Origin: CAWBRT01 sp963696525
GTDB taxonomy: Bacteria; Acidobacteriota; Terriglobia; Terriglobales; Acidobacteriaceae
NCBI GenBank assembly: GCA_963696525.1
Contig: CAVOKO010000009.1
Coordinates: 372,001 to 436,000, forward strand
Length of the DNA stretch: 64,000 bases
Direction: 5' to 3'
Positions within the stretch are counted from its first letter, which is position 1. Every line of letters starts with the position of its first letter. Below are positions 53,983-63,370 of this stretch, in pieces. The notes beneath the pieces were generated by a model, which saw only the letters and a program-made list of their open reading frames with translations, made no database searches and was not told the DNA's origin. The position numbers were made by a program, and so were the translations under genes.

Positions 53983-54575
53983 TGTGTAACCTCCAAGATT
54001 TTCAATCTGTGATGATTCGCTTTTTTTGATTACAGGTTCACTCATTCGTGCCGTGCCGGCGGACGTGAAGTTCGAAGGCCGGGCCGCGATCGAACCCAAG
54101 TATACCGCCCACCACTATCGGCCGGTATCGATTGGATCTGCACGAATCGACCCAACGCGAATTGATTTGCGTCCTGAAGGAGCCCGCCATCTGCATTAGC
54201 CGAAAAATTCCGAATGGCACAAAAACCGCCGATTGTCCGGCTTTCGAGACATGTTTCAGAGTGAATCAGGAGCACGCTGAACACCGTAATCCAAAGCTAA
54301 AGACTTCAAATTTGGACACTACCCTGCTGCGCTACCGTCGAAATTTTGCTCTGGAAGTTGGAAAATCAGCGGCTTGCAGACTACTTGCTTTAAAGAAGTT
54401 GCTAAAGGCACGGACTGCAATCGAAGCGGCAAATAAAGTTTGCAAATTGTGGCATAAAATGCAACCGTTCTAGCCATCGATTCCAGGAGCTTTTGCGACA
54501 GTTGCCTTCACCGAAAGGCAAGGCGCGTGCCCATACACCCTGGACTGGCGCGGACAAGGAGGTAAGCGGAACGGT
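53983..54575. other. divergent intergenic region with no supported gene
   Basis: About 590 bp between the quinone oxidoreductase and the DASS transporter. A plus-strand frame of 113 codons lies here but has no recognisable features. AAGGAGG occurs 13 nt before the transporter ATG. Confidence 0.4.
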
Positions 54576-56114
54576 ATGGCGGCTCAGAGCTCGGCACAAG
54601 CACAGACCAAGAAGTCCAGCCCGTCTACAGCAAGTCAGCAGACGACAACATCGAGTAAGGGAGGGTTTGAGGGCTGGGGACGAAAATGGGGCCTACTACT
54701 CTCATTAGCCGTGGGCTTGGCAATCTGGATGATTCCGATGAGCGGAATCAATATTACCCAGCACAAAGTGCTTTCAATTTTCGGGGGCGCAGTTGCCTTG
54801 TGGGTGACAGTCGGCGTCAACTTTGCCGTCAGCAGCCTGTTGATTACCACATTTCTTTATTTCTGGGTCGGCAATGCAAGCGGCGTCGCCAAGAATGGTG
54901 TTCTGGTGAGGAATACCGACTTTGCCCTATCCGGATTTACCGCAAACTCGCCGCCCTGGCTGATCTTGACCGGTTTTGTTATCTCGGTTGCGATGGTCAA
55001 CACCGGAGTTGCGAAAAGATTACTCCTGCATGTCGTTCGCTCAATCGGCAGAAGACCCTTGGGAGCCATTGTCGCGGCCTCGCTGACAAACTATGTAATT
55101 GCGCCGTTCACGCCCAGCAATACCGCGAGAGCGCTCGCCATGGTACCGGTTGTCGAGGGCGTTGCCGAGTCTTACGGAGTAAAACGTGGCGAAAGCAACT
55201 TCGGCAGGGCACTGGCGCTGGCAATGGCGTTCGCCAATAACATCACCGCCTCTGCATTTCTGACCGGCACAATAGCGAACCTGATGTTTATCAGCGTCAT
55301 TGTATCGGCCGCCGGCCCTTCGCGATTCACCAGTTGGGGATTCTGGGCCATGGCCGCCGCGCCTACCAACCTCATTCTGCTACTGCTGGTCTGCTTCTAC
55401 TTGGTCAAGATGTTTCCTCCGGAAATGAAAGAGATCAGCGGAGGAATGAAGCGTCTCGATGAAGACCTTGCGGCCATGGGACGCATGACGGCGGCGGAAA
55501 AGAAGGCGATTTCGTACTTCCTGTTAGCCCTCGCTCTCTGGTCAACCGATCAATATCATGGCCTGAATGCCACGATGGTTGCCTTCCTCGTCTCGTCGCT
55601 GATCTATTTGCCCAAGCTGGGGGTTTTGGACTGGAAGCAGACCCAGAACTCGCTGCCCTGGGAGCTCTTCATGTTCGTCGGCGGGGTAACGACTCTCGGC
55701 AATGCATTGGCTCAAACCAAGTCTGTCGCGGTGGTGATTAATGCCGTGTTCGCCTCCCTGGGCTTGCGGAACGTCTCTGAGTTCTGGCTACTGATGTTGC
55801 TGATCGGCTTCACGATTTTCAGCCATGTCTGGTGGTCGACGACCACGTCGATGACCGGAGTTATGGCGCCAATCTATATCGGCATCGCGCAATCGATGGG
55901 GTACGATGTCGCCAAGTTCTGCTTGCCTTTAGCCATCATGGTTGCCTATGCGCTGTTTTTGCCCTTCAACACCAACGGCAACATGATCATGATGAATACC
56001 GGGTACTTTTCCGCGAACCAATTACTCAAGTCCTCGATCCCGATTGGCATTCTTGTTTGGTTGGCCTGGATCATTACTGCGCTTAGCTGGTGGCGTTTTA
56101 TCGGGTTGACATAG
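54576..56114 (+). CDS. DASS (SLC13) family anion symporter
   Basis: A 512-aa membrane protein. A Ser/Gln-rich cytoplasmic leader of about 40 residues precedes 11-12 transmembrane segments. PFTPSNTARALAMVPVVEGV and NNITASAFLTGTIANLMF supply the substrate and Na+ motif (SNT-like) of the first half. STTSMTGVMAPIYIGIAQS and LPFNTNGNMIMMNTGYF form the pseudo-symmetric second half. Family members take up dicarboxylates, sulfate or 2-oxoglutarate/malate with sodium. The substrate cannot be told here. Confidence 0.87.
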   Translation: MAAQSSAQAQTKKSSPSTASQQTTTSSKGGFEGWGRKWGLLLSLAVGLAIWMIPMSGINITQHKVLSIFGGAVALWVTVGVNFAVSSLLITTFLYFWVGNASGVAKNGVLVRNTDFALSGFTANSPPWLILTGFVISVAMVNTGVAKRLLLHVVRSIGRRPLGAIVAASLTNYVIAPFTPSNTARALAMVPVVEGVAESYGVKRGESNFGRALALAMAFANNITASAFLTGTIANLMFISVIVSAAGPSRFTSWGFWAMAAAPTNLILLLLVCFYLVKMFPPEMKEISGGMKRLDEDLAAMGRMTAAEKKAISYFLLALALWSTDQYHGLNATMVAFLVSSLIYLPKLGVLDWKQTQNSLPWELFMFVGGVTTLGNALAQTKSVAVVINAVFASLGLRNVSEFWLLMLLIGFTIFSHVWWSTTTSMTGVMAPIYIGIAQSMGYDVAKFCLPLAIMVAYALFLPFNTNGNMIMMNTGYFSANQLLKSSIPIGILVWLAWIITALSWWRFIGLT

Positions 56115-56153
56115 TTTGAGATCCACTATCTGCGTAGTGCGGTTCTCGACGAG

Positions 56154-56963
56154 CTAATCGTGGAGGACGACGCTGACGAGGGAGCTGTGGACGTGCATGC
56201 CGCCGCCGTCGTAGTTGATAAAGCCGAGGTCCCGGAAGCGATTTAAAAAGAAACTGACGCGCGAGCGGGTGGTGCCGATCATATCGGCCAGGGTCTCCTG
56301 ACTGATTTTCGCGATCAGCGGTATCGGCTTGGATTCCTGGCCAAAATTGGCCATCAGCAGGAGAAGCCGGGCCAGCCGCTTTTCGCTGGAGTTGAAGAGG
56401 TGATCGACCAGGTCCGCTTCCATCCGAATGTTTCGGGAAAGCAGGTAGGCGAGAAAGCGTTCGGCAAACTCCGCTTCCCGGTGGAGCAGCGTGATCATGG
56501 CCTGCTTGGTCACTCGAATGACGGCGGCACGTTGCACCGCCTTGGCGGTCGCCATGCGAAGCGGCTGGCCGGCCAGACAGCCCTCGCCGAAAAAGCTGGC
56601 TTCCGGCAGGATGGCAACCACGGCTTCCTTGCCCTGCGCGGATACAGCCGTGAGTTTCACCTTGCCGCTCTGGATGTAGAACACCGCATCCGCCGCGTCC
56701 CCTTGCAAGAAAATGGACTCATCGCCCTGGTATTCCCGGCTGTTTTTTCCGACTGCGAATTTGGTCAGAAAAACGTGAGGATCGAAAGCGGCGATTGCCT
56801 CACCGTACGCACCACCCTCGGCCGGATTGAGATCCGCTCCATGAGCGGCGGCCGGCGGCAAAGGGGCGCCCGGCTTGCCTGGATGCTTCCGACTCTGCTT
56901 TCCGCGGACCACTTTTCTTGGCACCGTGCCGGAATCGACCACGATGGGGCGTTGGGCGGCCAT
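56154..56963 (-). CDS. Crp/Fnr family transcriptional regulator
   Basis: A 269-aa regulator. A ~60-residue basic, Pro-rich leader precedes a cyclic-nucleotide-binding fold (SIFLQGDAADAVFYIQSGKV; EASFFGEGCLAGQPLRMATA). The C-terminal Crp-type helix-turn-helix reads KISQETLADMIGTTRSRVSF, then FLNRFRDLGFI. There is no N-terminal cysteine set for an Fe-S cluster, so it is not a canonical FNR. It converges with the anion transporter gene. Ligand and targets are unknown. Confidence 0.9.
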   Translation of the reverse strand: MAAQRPIVVDSGTVPRKVVRGKQSRKHPGKPGAPLPPAAAHGADLNPAEGGAYGEAIAAFDPHVFLTKFAVGKNSREYQGDESIFLQGDAADAVFYIQSGKVKLTAVSAQGKEAVVAILPEASFFGEGCLAGQPLRMATAKAVQRAAVIRVTKQAMITLLHREAEFAERFLAYLLSRNIRMEADLVDHLFNSSEKRLARLLLLMANFGQESKPIPLIAKISQETLADMIGTTRSRVSFFLNRFRDLGFINYDGGGMHVHSSLVSVVLHD

Positions 56964-57493
56964 GGGAATCTCCTACTCGGAAAATACACCCGCTGCCTCG
57001 CCAGGCCGTGCGAGGCCTCGCAGAGTAGGGAAATTATAGTCCACGCAGCCAAGTCGCTGCTTTGACGTTCAGTTAAATTTGTGCTGCGGAGAAGCCCACG
57101 GATGTCGAGTCCATTCCGACTGGGGATTGGGACCCCGCCAGGGGCAAAGCGCTGCAGCCGCGCTCGAAAGGGTGCGGCCATGAACCGCATAGGCCAAAAG
57201 GGAGGCTAAGACCATCACTGAATACGTCGGCACGATTGAGAAACAGACTCTTATGTGTTCATCCTGTGATCGCTAGCGAGAGTCTCCCCAGCCCCTGCCA
57301 CCAGGCAAGAACACCACCAACAGAACGATCAATATGGTTGACACGTTGTACCTCACTTGTATAAGGAAGCTGGACTGGCTTTTGTAAGAGTCGCCTCACT
57401 GGTGTAACAAACCTTTTCGAAGCCCTTGCGAACCTTTGTCCAGTGCGAGATACTTTGGCTGCTCATCCCGAACGGGATGGTAAGGAGGGAACG
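56964..57493. other. intergenic region between Crp regulator and molbindin genes
   Basis: About 530 bp with no supported gene. It contains the divergent promoters of the two genes and an ideal TAAGGAGG before the molbindin ATG. Otherwise nothing was recognised. Confidence 0.45.
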
Positions 57494-57703
57494 ATGAGAG
57501 TGGGAGCGAGGAACCGCATCGTAGGCAAAGTAACCGAAATCGATAAAGGCAAGATTATGTGTTTTGTGGCACTCGACATTCCGGCGAAATCAAAAATGGG
57601 ATCGGTCATGACTCTGGAGTCTTTGAAGGAACTGAAGCTCAAGAAGGGCGATGAAGTCGAGGTCATTGTCAAGGCTGTGAACGTACTGCTAATTAAGCCC
57701 TAA
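57494..57703 (+). CDS. molbindin-like TOBE (Mop) domain protein
   Basis: A 69-aa single Mop/TOBE domain. RNRIVGKVTEIDKGKIMCFV, then SVMTLESLKELKLKKGDEVE and VIVKAVNVLLIK match the molybdate-binding fold of molbindins. Such proteins store or buffer molybdate or tungstate in the cytoplasm. The ATG at 57494 has TAAGGAGG 6 nt upstream; an upstream in-frame start at 57443 is less likely. Confidence 0.9.
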   Translation: MRVGARNRIVGKVTEIDKGKIMCFVALDIPAKSKMGSVMTLESLKELKLKKGDEVEVIVKAVNVLLIKP

Positions 57704-57814
57704 TTGCCACGATGTAGCCGACTGCTATTCGTCGGCGGGCAGAGTTTCGTGCTACTGACGTTTCTTGCCGCGCTGGGTCTGTAACGTGGGCCCGCATGGT
57801 TACCACAAGTTTCC

Positions 57815-58099
57815 TCAGCGGTCGACATGGCCGAGGTCTTTCCCAGGCGCAATGTGGTCCCGAACCAGCCGCTTTAGTTCCTTGATCTCAGGAAAGCCGC
57901 CCTGATCTTTTCGCGACCAGAGCAGCGTATCTCCTACGCGTATTTCGAAAATGCCTCCAGTGCCCGGTATCAGTGTTACCCCGCCAACCTCCTGCTCAAA
58001 CGTGAGCAGCAACTCCTGCGCCATCCAGGCAGCTCGCAAAAGCCAACGGCACTGGGTACAGTATTCAATTGCGATTCGCGTCCGATCTGAAGGTGTCAT
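57815..58099 (-). CDS. SelW/Rdx family protein, cysteine form (CxxC)
   Basis: A 94-aa thioredoxin-like Rdx protein. IAIEYCTQCRWLLRAAWMAQ carries the CxxC redox motif where selenoprotein W has CxxU. GTGGIFEIRVGDTLLWSRKD and GGFPEIKELKRLVRDHIAPG complete the family pattern. I start at the ATG at 58099, just before the first beta strand; a longer frame from 58321 would overlap the divergent gene. It is probably a small cytosolic redox protein of undefined role. Confidence 0.87.
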   Translation of the reverse strand: MTPSDRTRIAIEYCTQCRWLLRAAWMAQELLLTFEQEVGGVTLIPGTGGIFEIRVGDTLLWSRKDQGGFPEIKELKRLVRDHIAPGKDLGHVDR

Positions 58100-58200
58100 G
58101 CCGGTCTCATCATAACCCTTACGAACCTCATCGTCTCGGGCCTGATTGTTGCCGATCCGGCTACTCGCATCCCAGGGCCAGATGAGATACGATCTTCGCC

Positions 58201-58806
58201 ATGCGTGGCGCGAAATCACTTCGGTGCGGAGACCGTGAGCTGGTGCAAATCGTTGATACCGCGCTCGAGGACTGAGTACGCAGGAGCGGCTCCTGGTTGG
58301 CGTGTCGCCCAGGCTGTACACAGTGCTGCATTGGAGTCTTTGCGATCAGTCAACTCGACGCCTTTAGGTTGCAGCAAGGCTTGGTCGAACTGGAACGGAA
58401 CGATTCCGAGCGTGCGAAACGAGTGCGCCGGCGCGCCCGTGCAGCAGTCCGCCGTCTCAGTGCTGGGTTCCCCGGAGACGCTTCCACGGGTGTACTTGCC
58501 GAGGACGAGGACGGCTTCGAAGATTTTGCCAATCACGAGCCCTGCTCCGTGCTGGATCCAAAGACCGGCATGTGCGATCTGTACGCAGCGCGTCCGATGA
58601 CATGTCGGGTGTTTGGTCCGCCGGTGCGCTCCGAAGGTGGTCTTGGCGTCTGCGAATTGTGCTTCCACGGCGCAACCTCCGCGCAGATTGCCGCGTGCGA
58701 ACTCTACGCGGACACCGACGAGCTCGAAGCAAAGCTTCTCAAACACTCGGAACGCACCACCGGAAAGCGCGGGAACACGATCATTGCATTCGCGCTGGGG
58801 CTCTAA
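58201..58806 (+). CDS. YkgJ-family cysteine cluster protein, interrupted by an in-frame TGA
   Basis: From TTG 58297 (or the open frame before it) the protein reads ACRPGCTQCCIGVFAISQLD. Further cysteines follow in PCSVLDPKTGMCDLYAARPM, TCRVFG and GVCELC. This is the zinc/iron-chelating YkgJ pattern (CxxGCxxCC ... C ... C ... RPxxCR). Upstream in the same frame, ATG 58201 begins a sensible N-terminus (DRELVQIVDTALED) that runs into TGA at 58273-58275 and then VRRSGSWLACRPG. So the full gene has one in-frame UGA at codon 25. It could be a nonsense mutation, an error or recoding. Confidence 0.78.
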
Positions 58807-58881
58807 GGCACGGAATCCGGTATCTCGACGCCTGAAAAACCGGGACTGGAAGGAGTAAGTCTCGCGAAATCAGCAGAGGAT

Positions 58882-58957
58882 TGGGGTGGGTGGAGGGATT
58901 CGAACCCTCGACAGCCGGAGCCACAGTCCGGAGTTCTACCACTGAACTACACCCACC
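58882..58957 (-). tRNA. tRNA-His (GTG)
   Basis: Read on the minus strand it folds as a cloverleaf. The acceptor stem GTGGGTG/CACCCAC has the extra G-1 opposite C73 that marks tRNA-His. The D arm contains TAGTTCAGTGGTAGA, and the anticodon loop CTGTGGC gives anticodon GTG. The T arm contains GGTTCGAATCC. The CCA end is encoded (58882-58884). Confidence 0.97.
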
Positions 58958-59058
58958 GTCGAAGTTCCTGGCCAAATTATATCAGACCGAAATCGTCATA
59001 CTCGGTTGCAAGCATCGGCGAGGAATGCAGTCGACGCATGCTTACCGCACGACGCGAT

Positions 59059-59595
59059 TCACCATCGCCTCACCGCTTTTGGCCGCAGACAGACAGGAGC
59101 AAGGTCTGTCCACTTCGCGTCGCGCCCGCGCACGAAGCTCAGATTCTCGATGCGGGCACTGTGCAAGCCTTCATAGTGGTCCCATCGATCGTGCGCGATC
59201 TCATAGACATGGCGTGCTCTTTCGTTCGTCTCCATCTTAGCGATGGTCAGATGCGGCATGAAAGGCAGATCTTCGACACAGGTCAGCGGCCCTCCATTCA
59301 TCTGGTCATGGAGTTCCCGTATTTTGTAAGCCGCGTGCGCCACCCTGATAAAAACGGTAGGAGTCGTGGGAATGAAACTTTCAACGTCTCCCATGGCCAC
59401 ATCGAAGGGCTCCACTGCACCACAGCTCTCCACCAGCCATTCGACTGCATCGCCCTCGGTGCCACGCAACGGGCGAGGAGGCAAAATGGTGATGTGTGCG
59501 GGAAGGTGAGCGTGTTCGGGATGGAGTTCACACCGGAGGTTCTCAACCCACTCGGCAAGTTCCCCTTTTAAATACGCGACGACAGCATATAGCAT
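59059..59595 (-). CDS. 2'-5' RNA ligase / cyclic phosphodiesterase family protein (LigT-like)
   Basis: A two-HxTx-motif phosphoesterase. HLPAHITILPPRP holds the first HxT motif and FMPHLTIAKM the second, about 90 residues apart, as in 2H enzymes acting on 2',5' or cyclic phosphodiester bonds of RNA. MLYAVVAYLKGELAEW is the usual opening strand, so I start at 59595; an ATG at 59631 is in frame and possible. The cellular substrate is unknown. Confidence 0.85.
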   Translation of the reverse strand: MLYAVVAYLKGELAEWVENLRCELHPEHAHLPAHITILPPRPLRGTEGDAVEWLVESCGAVEPFDVAMGDVESFIPTTPTVFIRVAHAAYKIRELHDQMNGGPLTCVEDLPFMPHLTIAKMETNERARHVYEIAHDRWDHYEGLHSARIENLSFVRGRDAKWTDLAPVCLRPKAVRRW

Positions 59596-59763
59596 TGGAC
59601 CGTCACAGTGCGTTGCACACGTAGACACCATTATAAGCCGCCGACATGGTCAGTCAATGCCGCGCCAACAAGTTGAGGGGAAATAGCTTTTCGAAGATCA
59701 ACCTGCAACTCGCACTCTGCCAGGCTCCCGGCAACCCGCGCTGAAGCACCCGGGGTCTTTCAT

Positions 59764-60777
59764 CTACTTGATGTCTTTCATCGCCAGCAACGTTCCATAG
59801 TCTTGCCCATTTGGTGCCACAGCCCGCACCACGATCACGCTGAACCCTTCGCGGAACTCGGGATATTTCATCACTAAGGCCTTCATAAGCGCGGTATTGT
59901 CCTGAAAGGTTTGCGCGGTGTTCGAGATATCGGGCGACTGGTACTTCACCACCAAGGCCATTTGATCATTGACGGCAATGGGAAAGGCCGCCAGCAGTTT
60001 GACCGTGCGCGCACCCATGGTGAATGAAACCTGACCGTCGGCCGGCAGGTCGCCGGGCTTCACCTTCTCGGCTTCTTCGTAAAGCTTGTCCAGTTTGAGA
60101 GTGCTCATGAACGGAACAGGAGCCGCCAATTCCCTGGCCTCCCCGAAGTAGAACCAGGCGTTGTCGACTTGCCCATTCTGTTTAAACTCCCGGGCCTTTT
60201 GCGCATACCAGTCCGCATCATGTCCGGCCACCTGCCCCGCTTTGGCGTAGTATCCGGCTAATTTCCAAACCCCGCCCATTTGCTGGAGGATCTCGGACAA
60301 CATGTACGGTCCCTTAGGTCCATGGACATCGATCATGACCACGGCGTAGCGTCCCGGCGCCAGGTTGGGAAGCACGAATCCAGCGCTGTTAGCGGTATTG
60401 CCGTTGGCGCCGAAGACACCGCAGAAGAACTCTGCGCGCGCGACCGGAGCGGTGCCCGACAGCTCCAGCAGGTAAGTCTTACGGATTACCGCCGGGCCAG
60501 TCAATCCGTCTTTGGTGTCGAGAACAGCCTGCTCGATTTCGCCAAAACTTGCGGCCAAACTTGGTATGGACGCGGACCGCATTCCCGTCACATCGCCGGT
60601 GATGGACATGCCGAGGAAACTCTTTGCCGTGCTTTCAAGTACCGAGCGCGTGGCCGGATCGAGATCCTCCGCTTCTTTACATGTCTCCGCAGAGAGCGAC
60701 ACGGCAGCTGCCAGCAATACCCCCGCCGTCAGCCACCGCAACCACGGCTGAATGAAACTAAAAGGAAAATATTTCAT
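59764..60777 (-). CDS. exported protein of unknown function
   Basis: A 337-aa protein with a signal peptide (LRWLTAGVLLAAAVSLSA). The mature part begins ETCKEAEDLDPATRSVLEST and includes a helical region around HDADWYAQKAREFKQNGQVD that may be TPR-like. The C-terminal half is beta-rich (VRAVAPNGQDYGTLLAM near the end). I do not recognise a family. It is likely periplasmic, and no operon partner is evident. Confidence 0.75.
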   Translation of the reverse strand: MKYFPFSFIQPWLRWLTAGVLLAAAVSLSAETCKEAEDLDPATRSVLESTAKSFLGMSITGDVTGMRSASIPSLAASFGEIEQAVLDTKDGLTGPAVIRKTYLLELSGTAPVARAEFFCGVFGANGNTANSAGFVLPNLAPGRYAVVMIDVHGPKGPYMLSEILQQMGGVWKLAGYYAKAGQVAGHDADWYAQKAREFKQNGQVDNAWFYFGEARELAAPVPFMSTLKLDKLYEEAEKVKPGDLPADGQVSFTMGARTVKLLAAFPIAVNDQMALVVKYQSPDISNTAQTFQDNTALMKALVMKYPEFREGFSVIVVRAVAPNGQDYGTLLAMKDIK

Positions 60778-61019
60778 GAGTCCACCTGTGCGCTATCCAA
60801 ATCCTGGAACTCTCCTCTGGGATAGATGCACGCCAGCAGCGCTGGAGATGTTTACCTGGAAGCAAGCCCCCCGCAGCCTCAGCCGTGAACGCCGGCACTC
60901 ACGGCAGAACTGGAGGGCCCTTGCCGCACCCCGTGTCGGCATCGCCGGATTGGCGACGGCGACCGAATGCCCGGGAAGCGGGGCTCGCCGGGGACCCAGC
61001 TCCAAGCTGCCGGCTCGCG

Positions 61020-61403
61020 TTACTCCAGCTTGTGCAACTCGCGATAGCCCCGTGCCATTTCAATGATCTGGATTCCGTAACCGTCGGGATCGCGCAACAA
61101 GCCCCAGCGCCCAAAAGGCTCCTCGCGAGGCTCGATTCCAAAGTGACCGCCCCGGCGCTTCAACTCGGAAGCTGCTTTCACAATGTCATCCACATAAATG
61201 CCAAACGTGCAGCCGGCGGTTGGACTGACTTTCACTTCCTCGCCTTCCGGATGCAAGCCGATCAGGATAGTGCCGGCGTCGAACTGGCTCCAGTTGCTCT
61301 GTTTGAACAGCAGATCGAGGCCAAGCACGTCGCGATAGAAAGCGACACTGCGTTCCATGTCCTTCACCACAATCATGATCAGTCCGAGTTTGCCAACATT
61401 CAT
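61020..61403 (-). CDS. glyoxalase/bleomycin resistance (VOC) family protein
   Basis: A 127-aa VOC protein. LIMIVVKDMERSVAFYRDVL, GLDLLFKQ, FGIYVDDIVKAASELKRRGG and GLLRDPDGYGIQIIEM show the two beta-alpha-beta-beta-beta modules and a metal-ligand glutamate near the end (IIE). I start at the ATG at 61403, which has AGGGAGAG at 7-8 nt. Substrate unknown. Confidence 0.88.
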   Translation of the reverse strand: MNVGKLGLIMIVVKDMERSVAFYRDVLGLDLLFKQSNWSQFDAGTILIGLHPEGEEVKVSPTAGCTFGIYVDDIVKAASELKRRGGHFGIEPREEPFGRWGLLRDPDGYGIQIIEMARGYRELHKLE

Positions 61404-61574
61404 CGAAAGCTCTCCCTGCAGTGAACATAACATTCTCTGCGCCAATTATCCGCCCCATGCTGGGCTGGGGTCCTTCCAAAACAACATTTCGGCCGGGCGG
61501 CATCGACGCAATCCGGGAGCCAGCCCGACAACGCAGATAGTCTGTCGGAACCACTGCCCATTCCCAAAATGAAA

Positions 61575-62213
61575 CTAAGAGGTCACGTTTGCTCCGGCCG
61601 CGAGTTGCTGCAAATGTTCCTGGCGCACGTCGTTGTCCGTGAAAAGACTGACGAACGGGGCCGGAAATGCGGCTTTCTCGACCGCGCCGCGGCCATGCGC
61701 CTCTTCCCGCTCCACCAGGCACAAGACGCCAACGATCTCAAAGCCACCCTCGCGCGCCGCCTGAATCGCGTTGATCGTGGACGCACCCGTGGTGCAGACA
61801 TCGTCGACGATGACCGCCCGTGCTCCCTGCTTACGATAGCCTTCCAGCCTCTGCCCCATGCCGTGAGTCTTCTCCGCCTTGCGCACCAGGAAACCGTGAA
61901 TCAACCCCAGCCCCGGGGACTGCAGACTGCCCGCGGCACGCGCATGCTGTAGTTGTGCCGACAGCATGGCCACGGCTGTCACGATCGGGTCCGCTCCCAG
62001 GGTCATTCCCCCAATCGCATCCGGATGCCAGCCGTGACGCTCAATCTCATCCAAGACGGCGCGAGCAGTGTTGCGCGCACCTTCGGCATGCAGCGTCGTC
62101 AGCCGGCAGTCAATGTAATAGTCGCTTGTGCCACCACTGGTAAGCTTGAAGTGACCAAGTTTAAACGAGAGAGAGGCAAGAAGTCGCAATAGTTGCTGGC
62201 GTGCGTTTTCCAT
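61575..62213 (-). CDS. pyrE: orotate phosphoribosyltransferase
   Basis: A 212-aa type I phosphoribosyltransferase. GHFKLTSGGTSDYYIDCRLT is the orotate-loop region. DAIGGMTLGADPIVTAVAM and ARAVIVDDVCTTGASTINAI (the PRPP-binding motif with the DD pair) are diagnostic, and GLIHGFLVRKAEKTHGMGQR holds the flexible catalytic loop. It converts orotate and PRPP to OMP in pyrimidine synthesis. The start at MENARQQLLR fits the family; an upstream TTG is also in frame. Confidence 0.93.
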   Translation of the reverse strand: MENARQQLLRLLASLSFKLGHFKLTSGGTSDYYIDCRLTTLHAEGARNTARAVLDEIERHGWHPDAIGGMTLGADPIVTAVAMLSAQLQHARAAGSLQSPGLGLIHGFLVRKAEKTHGMGQRLEGYRKQGARAVIVDDVCTTGASTINAIQAAREGGFEIVGVLCLVEREEAHGRGAVEKAAFPAPFVSLFTDNDVRQEHLQQLAAGANVTS

Positions 62214-62263
62214 GATGAAAGAAAAGATACCACGAACCCCGCCGGACAATCTGCCGGCGATGC

Positions 62264-63079
62264 TTACTGGCCGAGCCGTTTGAAATCGTGAAATCCGGAG
62301 GTCCCCAGGTAGAGCAGGGCGAACAACGCCAGATTATAACCTGTGTGCACCAAGACCGAAGCCGCCAGCGAGTGCGCCCGAGCTCTTACAATCGTGAGCA
62401 CGACGCCAACCACAAATAGCATGGTCATGGCCGCCCACGCGTGCGCCAGTTGCGAGGCATGAATGAGCGCGAATAAACCAGCTGTAAACACTACGGAGGC
62501 GAGAATCCCCAGGCGGCGCAACAGAATCGGAAACAGCAGTCCGCGGAAGAATAATTCCTCGCAAAACGGCGCCACCAGCATGCCAAAACCGGCCATCATC
62601 CAGGCGCCGGTCGTGGATTGGAAATACTGGTCGATCGGCATCTGTTTCGGAATCGGCAGTTTCGCCGAGAGCGCCTGAATCAGAATGGCCAGAATCGCGC
62701 CGCCTAAAAGAAACTTCAGCCATTCGGCTGGAAATCGCCAGTGAATCGCCTCCAAAAAATGGCTGCGATGATGCCGCTTGATCAATCTGACGATGAACCA
62801 TACCGTCGCTAGATAGGCGGCGCCCTGCGCCGGAACCGCAACCCACGGGTCCGACGCCAGCGCGCGCGCATCGCCCCGAGATACGCCGGAAACCGAATTC
62901 GCAATCAGCAAGGCAACACTGTCGGCCAGGAATAACGCTACAAAAAGCACGATTACGATGCCAACGAGATCCCTGCCATTCCAGACTGGAAAACCTCCGG
63001 CCTCGGAGAAACCGGGTCCGGCTCCGGGCGAAGTTCCCATGGGCGGCCCAGTGGACTCATCGAGAGGGTCATCGGACAT
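62264..63079 (-). CDS. CPBP/CAAX-type intramembrane metalloprotease family protein
   Basis: A polytopic protein with about 7-8 hydrophobic segments. VAPFCEELFFRGLLFPILL carries the EExxxR motif, and TAGLFALIHASQLAHAWAAM the FxxxH-type second motif. VHTGYNLALFALLYL near the end supplies the third conserved polar site. The ATG at 63079 begins an acidic, Pro/Gly-rich leader of about 35 residues. Family members cleave or process membrane proteins or peptides; the target is unknown. Confidence 0.88.
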   Translation of the reverse strand: MSDDPLDESTGPPMGTSPGAGPGFSEAGGFPVWNGRDLVGIVIVLFVALFLADSVALLIANSVSGVSRGDARALASDPWVAVPAQGAAYLATVWFIVRLIKRHHRSHFLEAIHWRFPAEWLKFLLGGAILAILIQALSAKLPIPKQMPIDQYFQSTTGAWMMAGFGMLVAPFCEELFFRGLLFPILLRRLGILASVVFTAGLFALIHASQLAHAWAAMTMLFVVGVVLTIVRARAHSLAASVLVHTGYNLALFALLYLGTSGFHDFKRLGQ

Positions 63080-63262
63080 GAGCACGGAGACATTGTACCC
63101 GGTAAAGCTGCATCTTCCGAACTTGGCCGGATGGGGATGGGCCCTCATCAAGGACGGTATCCGGATGAAAATTCCTGCGTTCGAAAAGCCTGCACCGATC
63201 CGCCAGCGAGCACCGATTCAGCCGATGAATCCGCTGTTAAAAATCCGTAGGCCGGATTAGAT

Positions 63263-63268
63263 ATAATC
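63263..63268 (+). promoter_or_regulatory. -10 box of the tRNA-Pro gene
   Basis: A consensus TATAAT sits 10 bp before the mature tRNA-Pro 5' end. A clear -35 was not found, although TGTTAA lies about 20 bp further upstream. Confidence 0.55.
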
Positions 63269-63277
63269 AAAACAGTC

Positions 63278-63354
63278 GGGGCGTAGCGCAGCCTGGTAGC
63301 GCACCTGCCTTGGGCGCAGGGGGTCGTAGGTTCAAATCCTATCGCCCCGACCAA
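63278..63354 (+). tRNA. tRNA-Pro (TGG)
   Basis: The acceptor stem CGGGGCG/CGCCCCG is followed by A73 and an encoded CCA. The D loop contains GCGCAGCCTGGTAGCGC, the anticodon loop CTTGGGC gives TGG, and the T arm has GGTTCAAATCC. All stems pair well. Confidence 0.97.
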
Positions 63355-63370
63355 TAACCCTCAGCAAACC

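Noticed and set aside
54132..54473. 113-codon plus-strand frame before the anion transporter.
   Set aside because: No recognisable features, no ribosome site, and it lies in a divergent promoter region.
30518..58275. Genome-wide reassignment of UGA, suggested by three in-frame UGAs.
   Set aside because: Many intact genes in the window end at TGA at the expected family length (for example those ending at 2355 and 5970), so UGA works as a normal stop.
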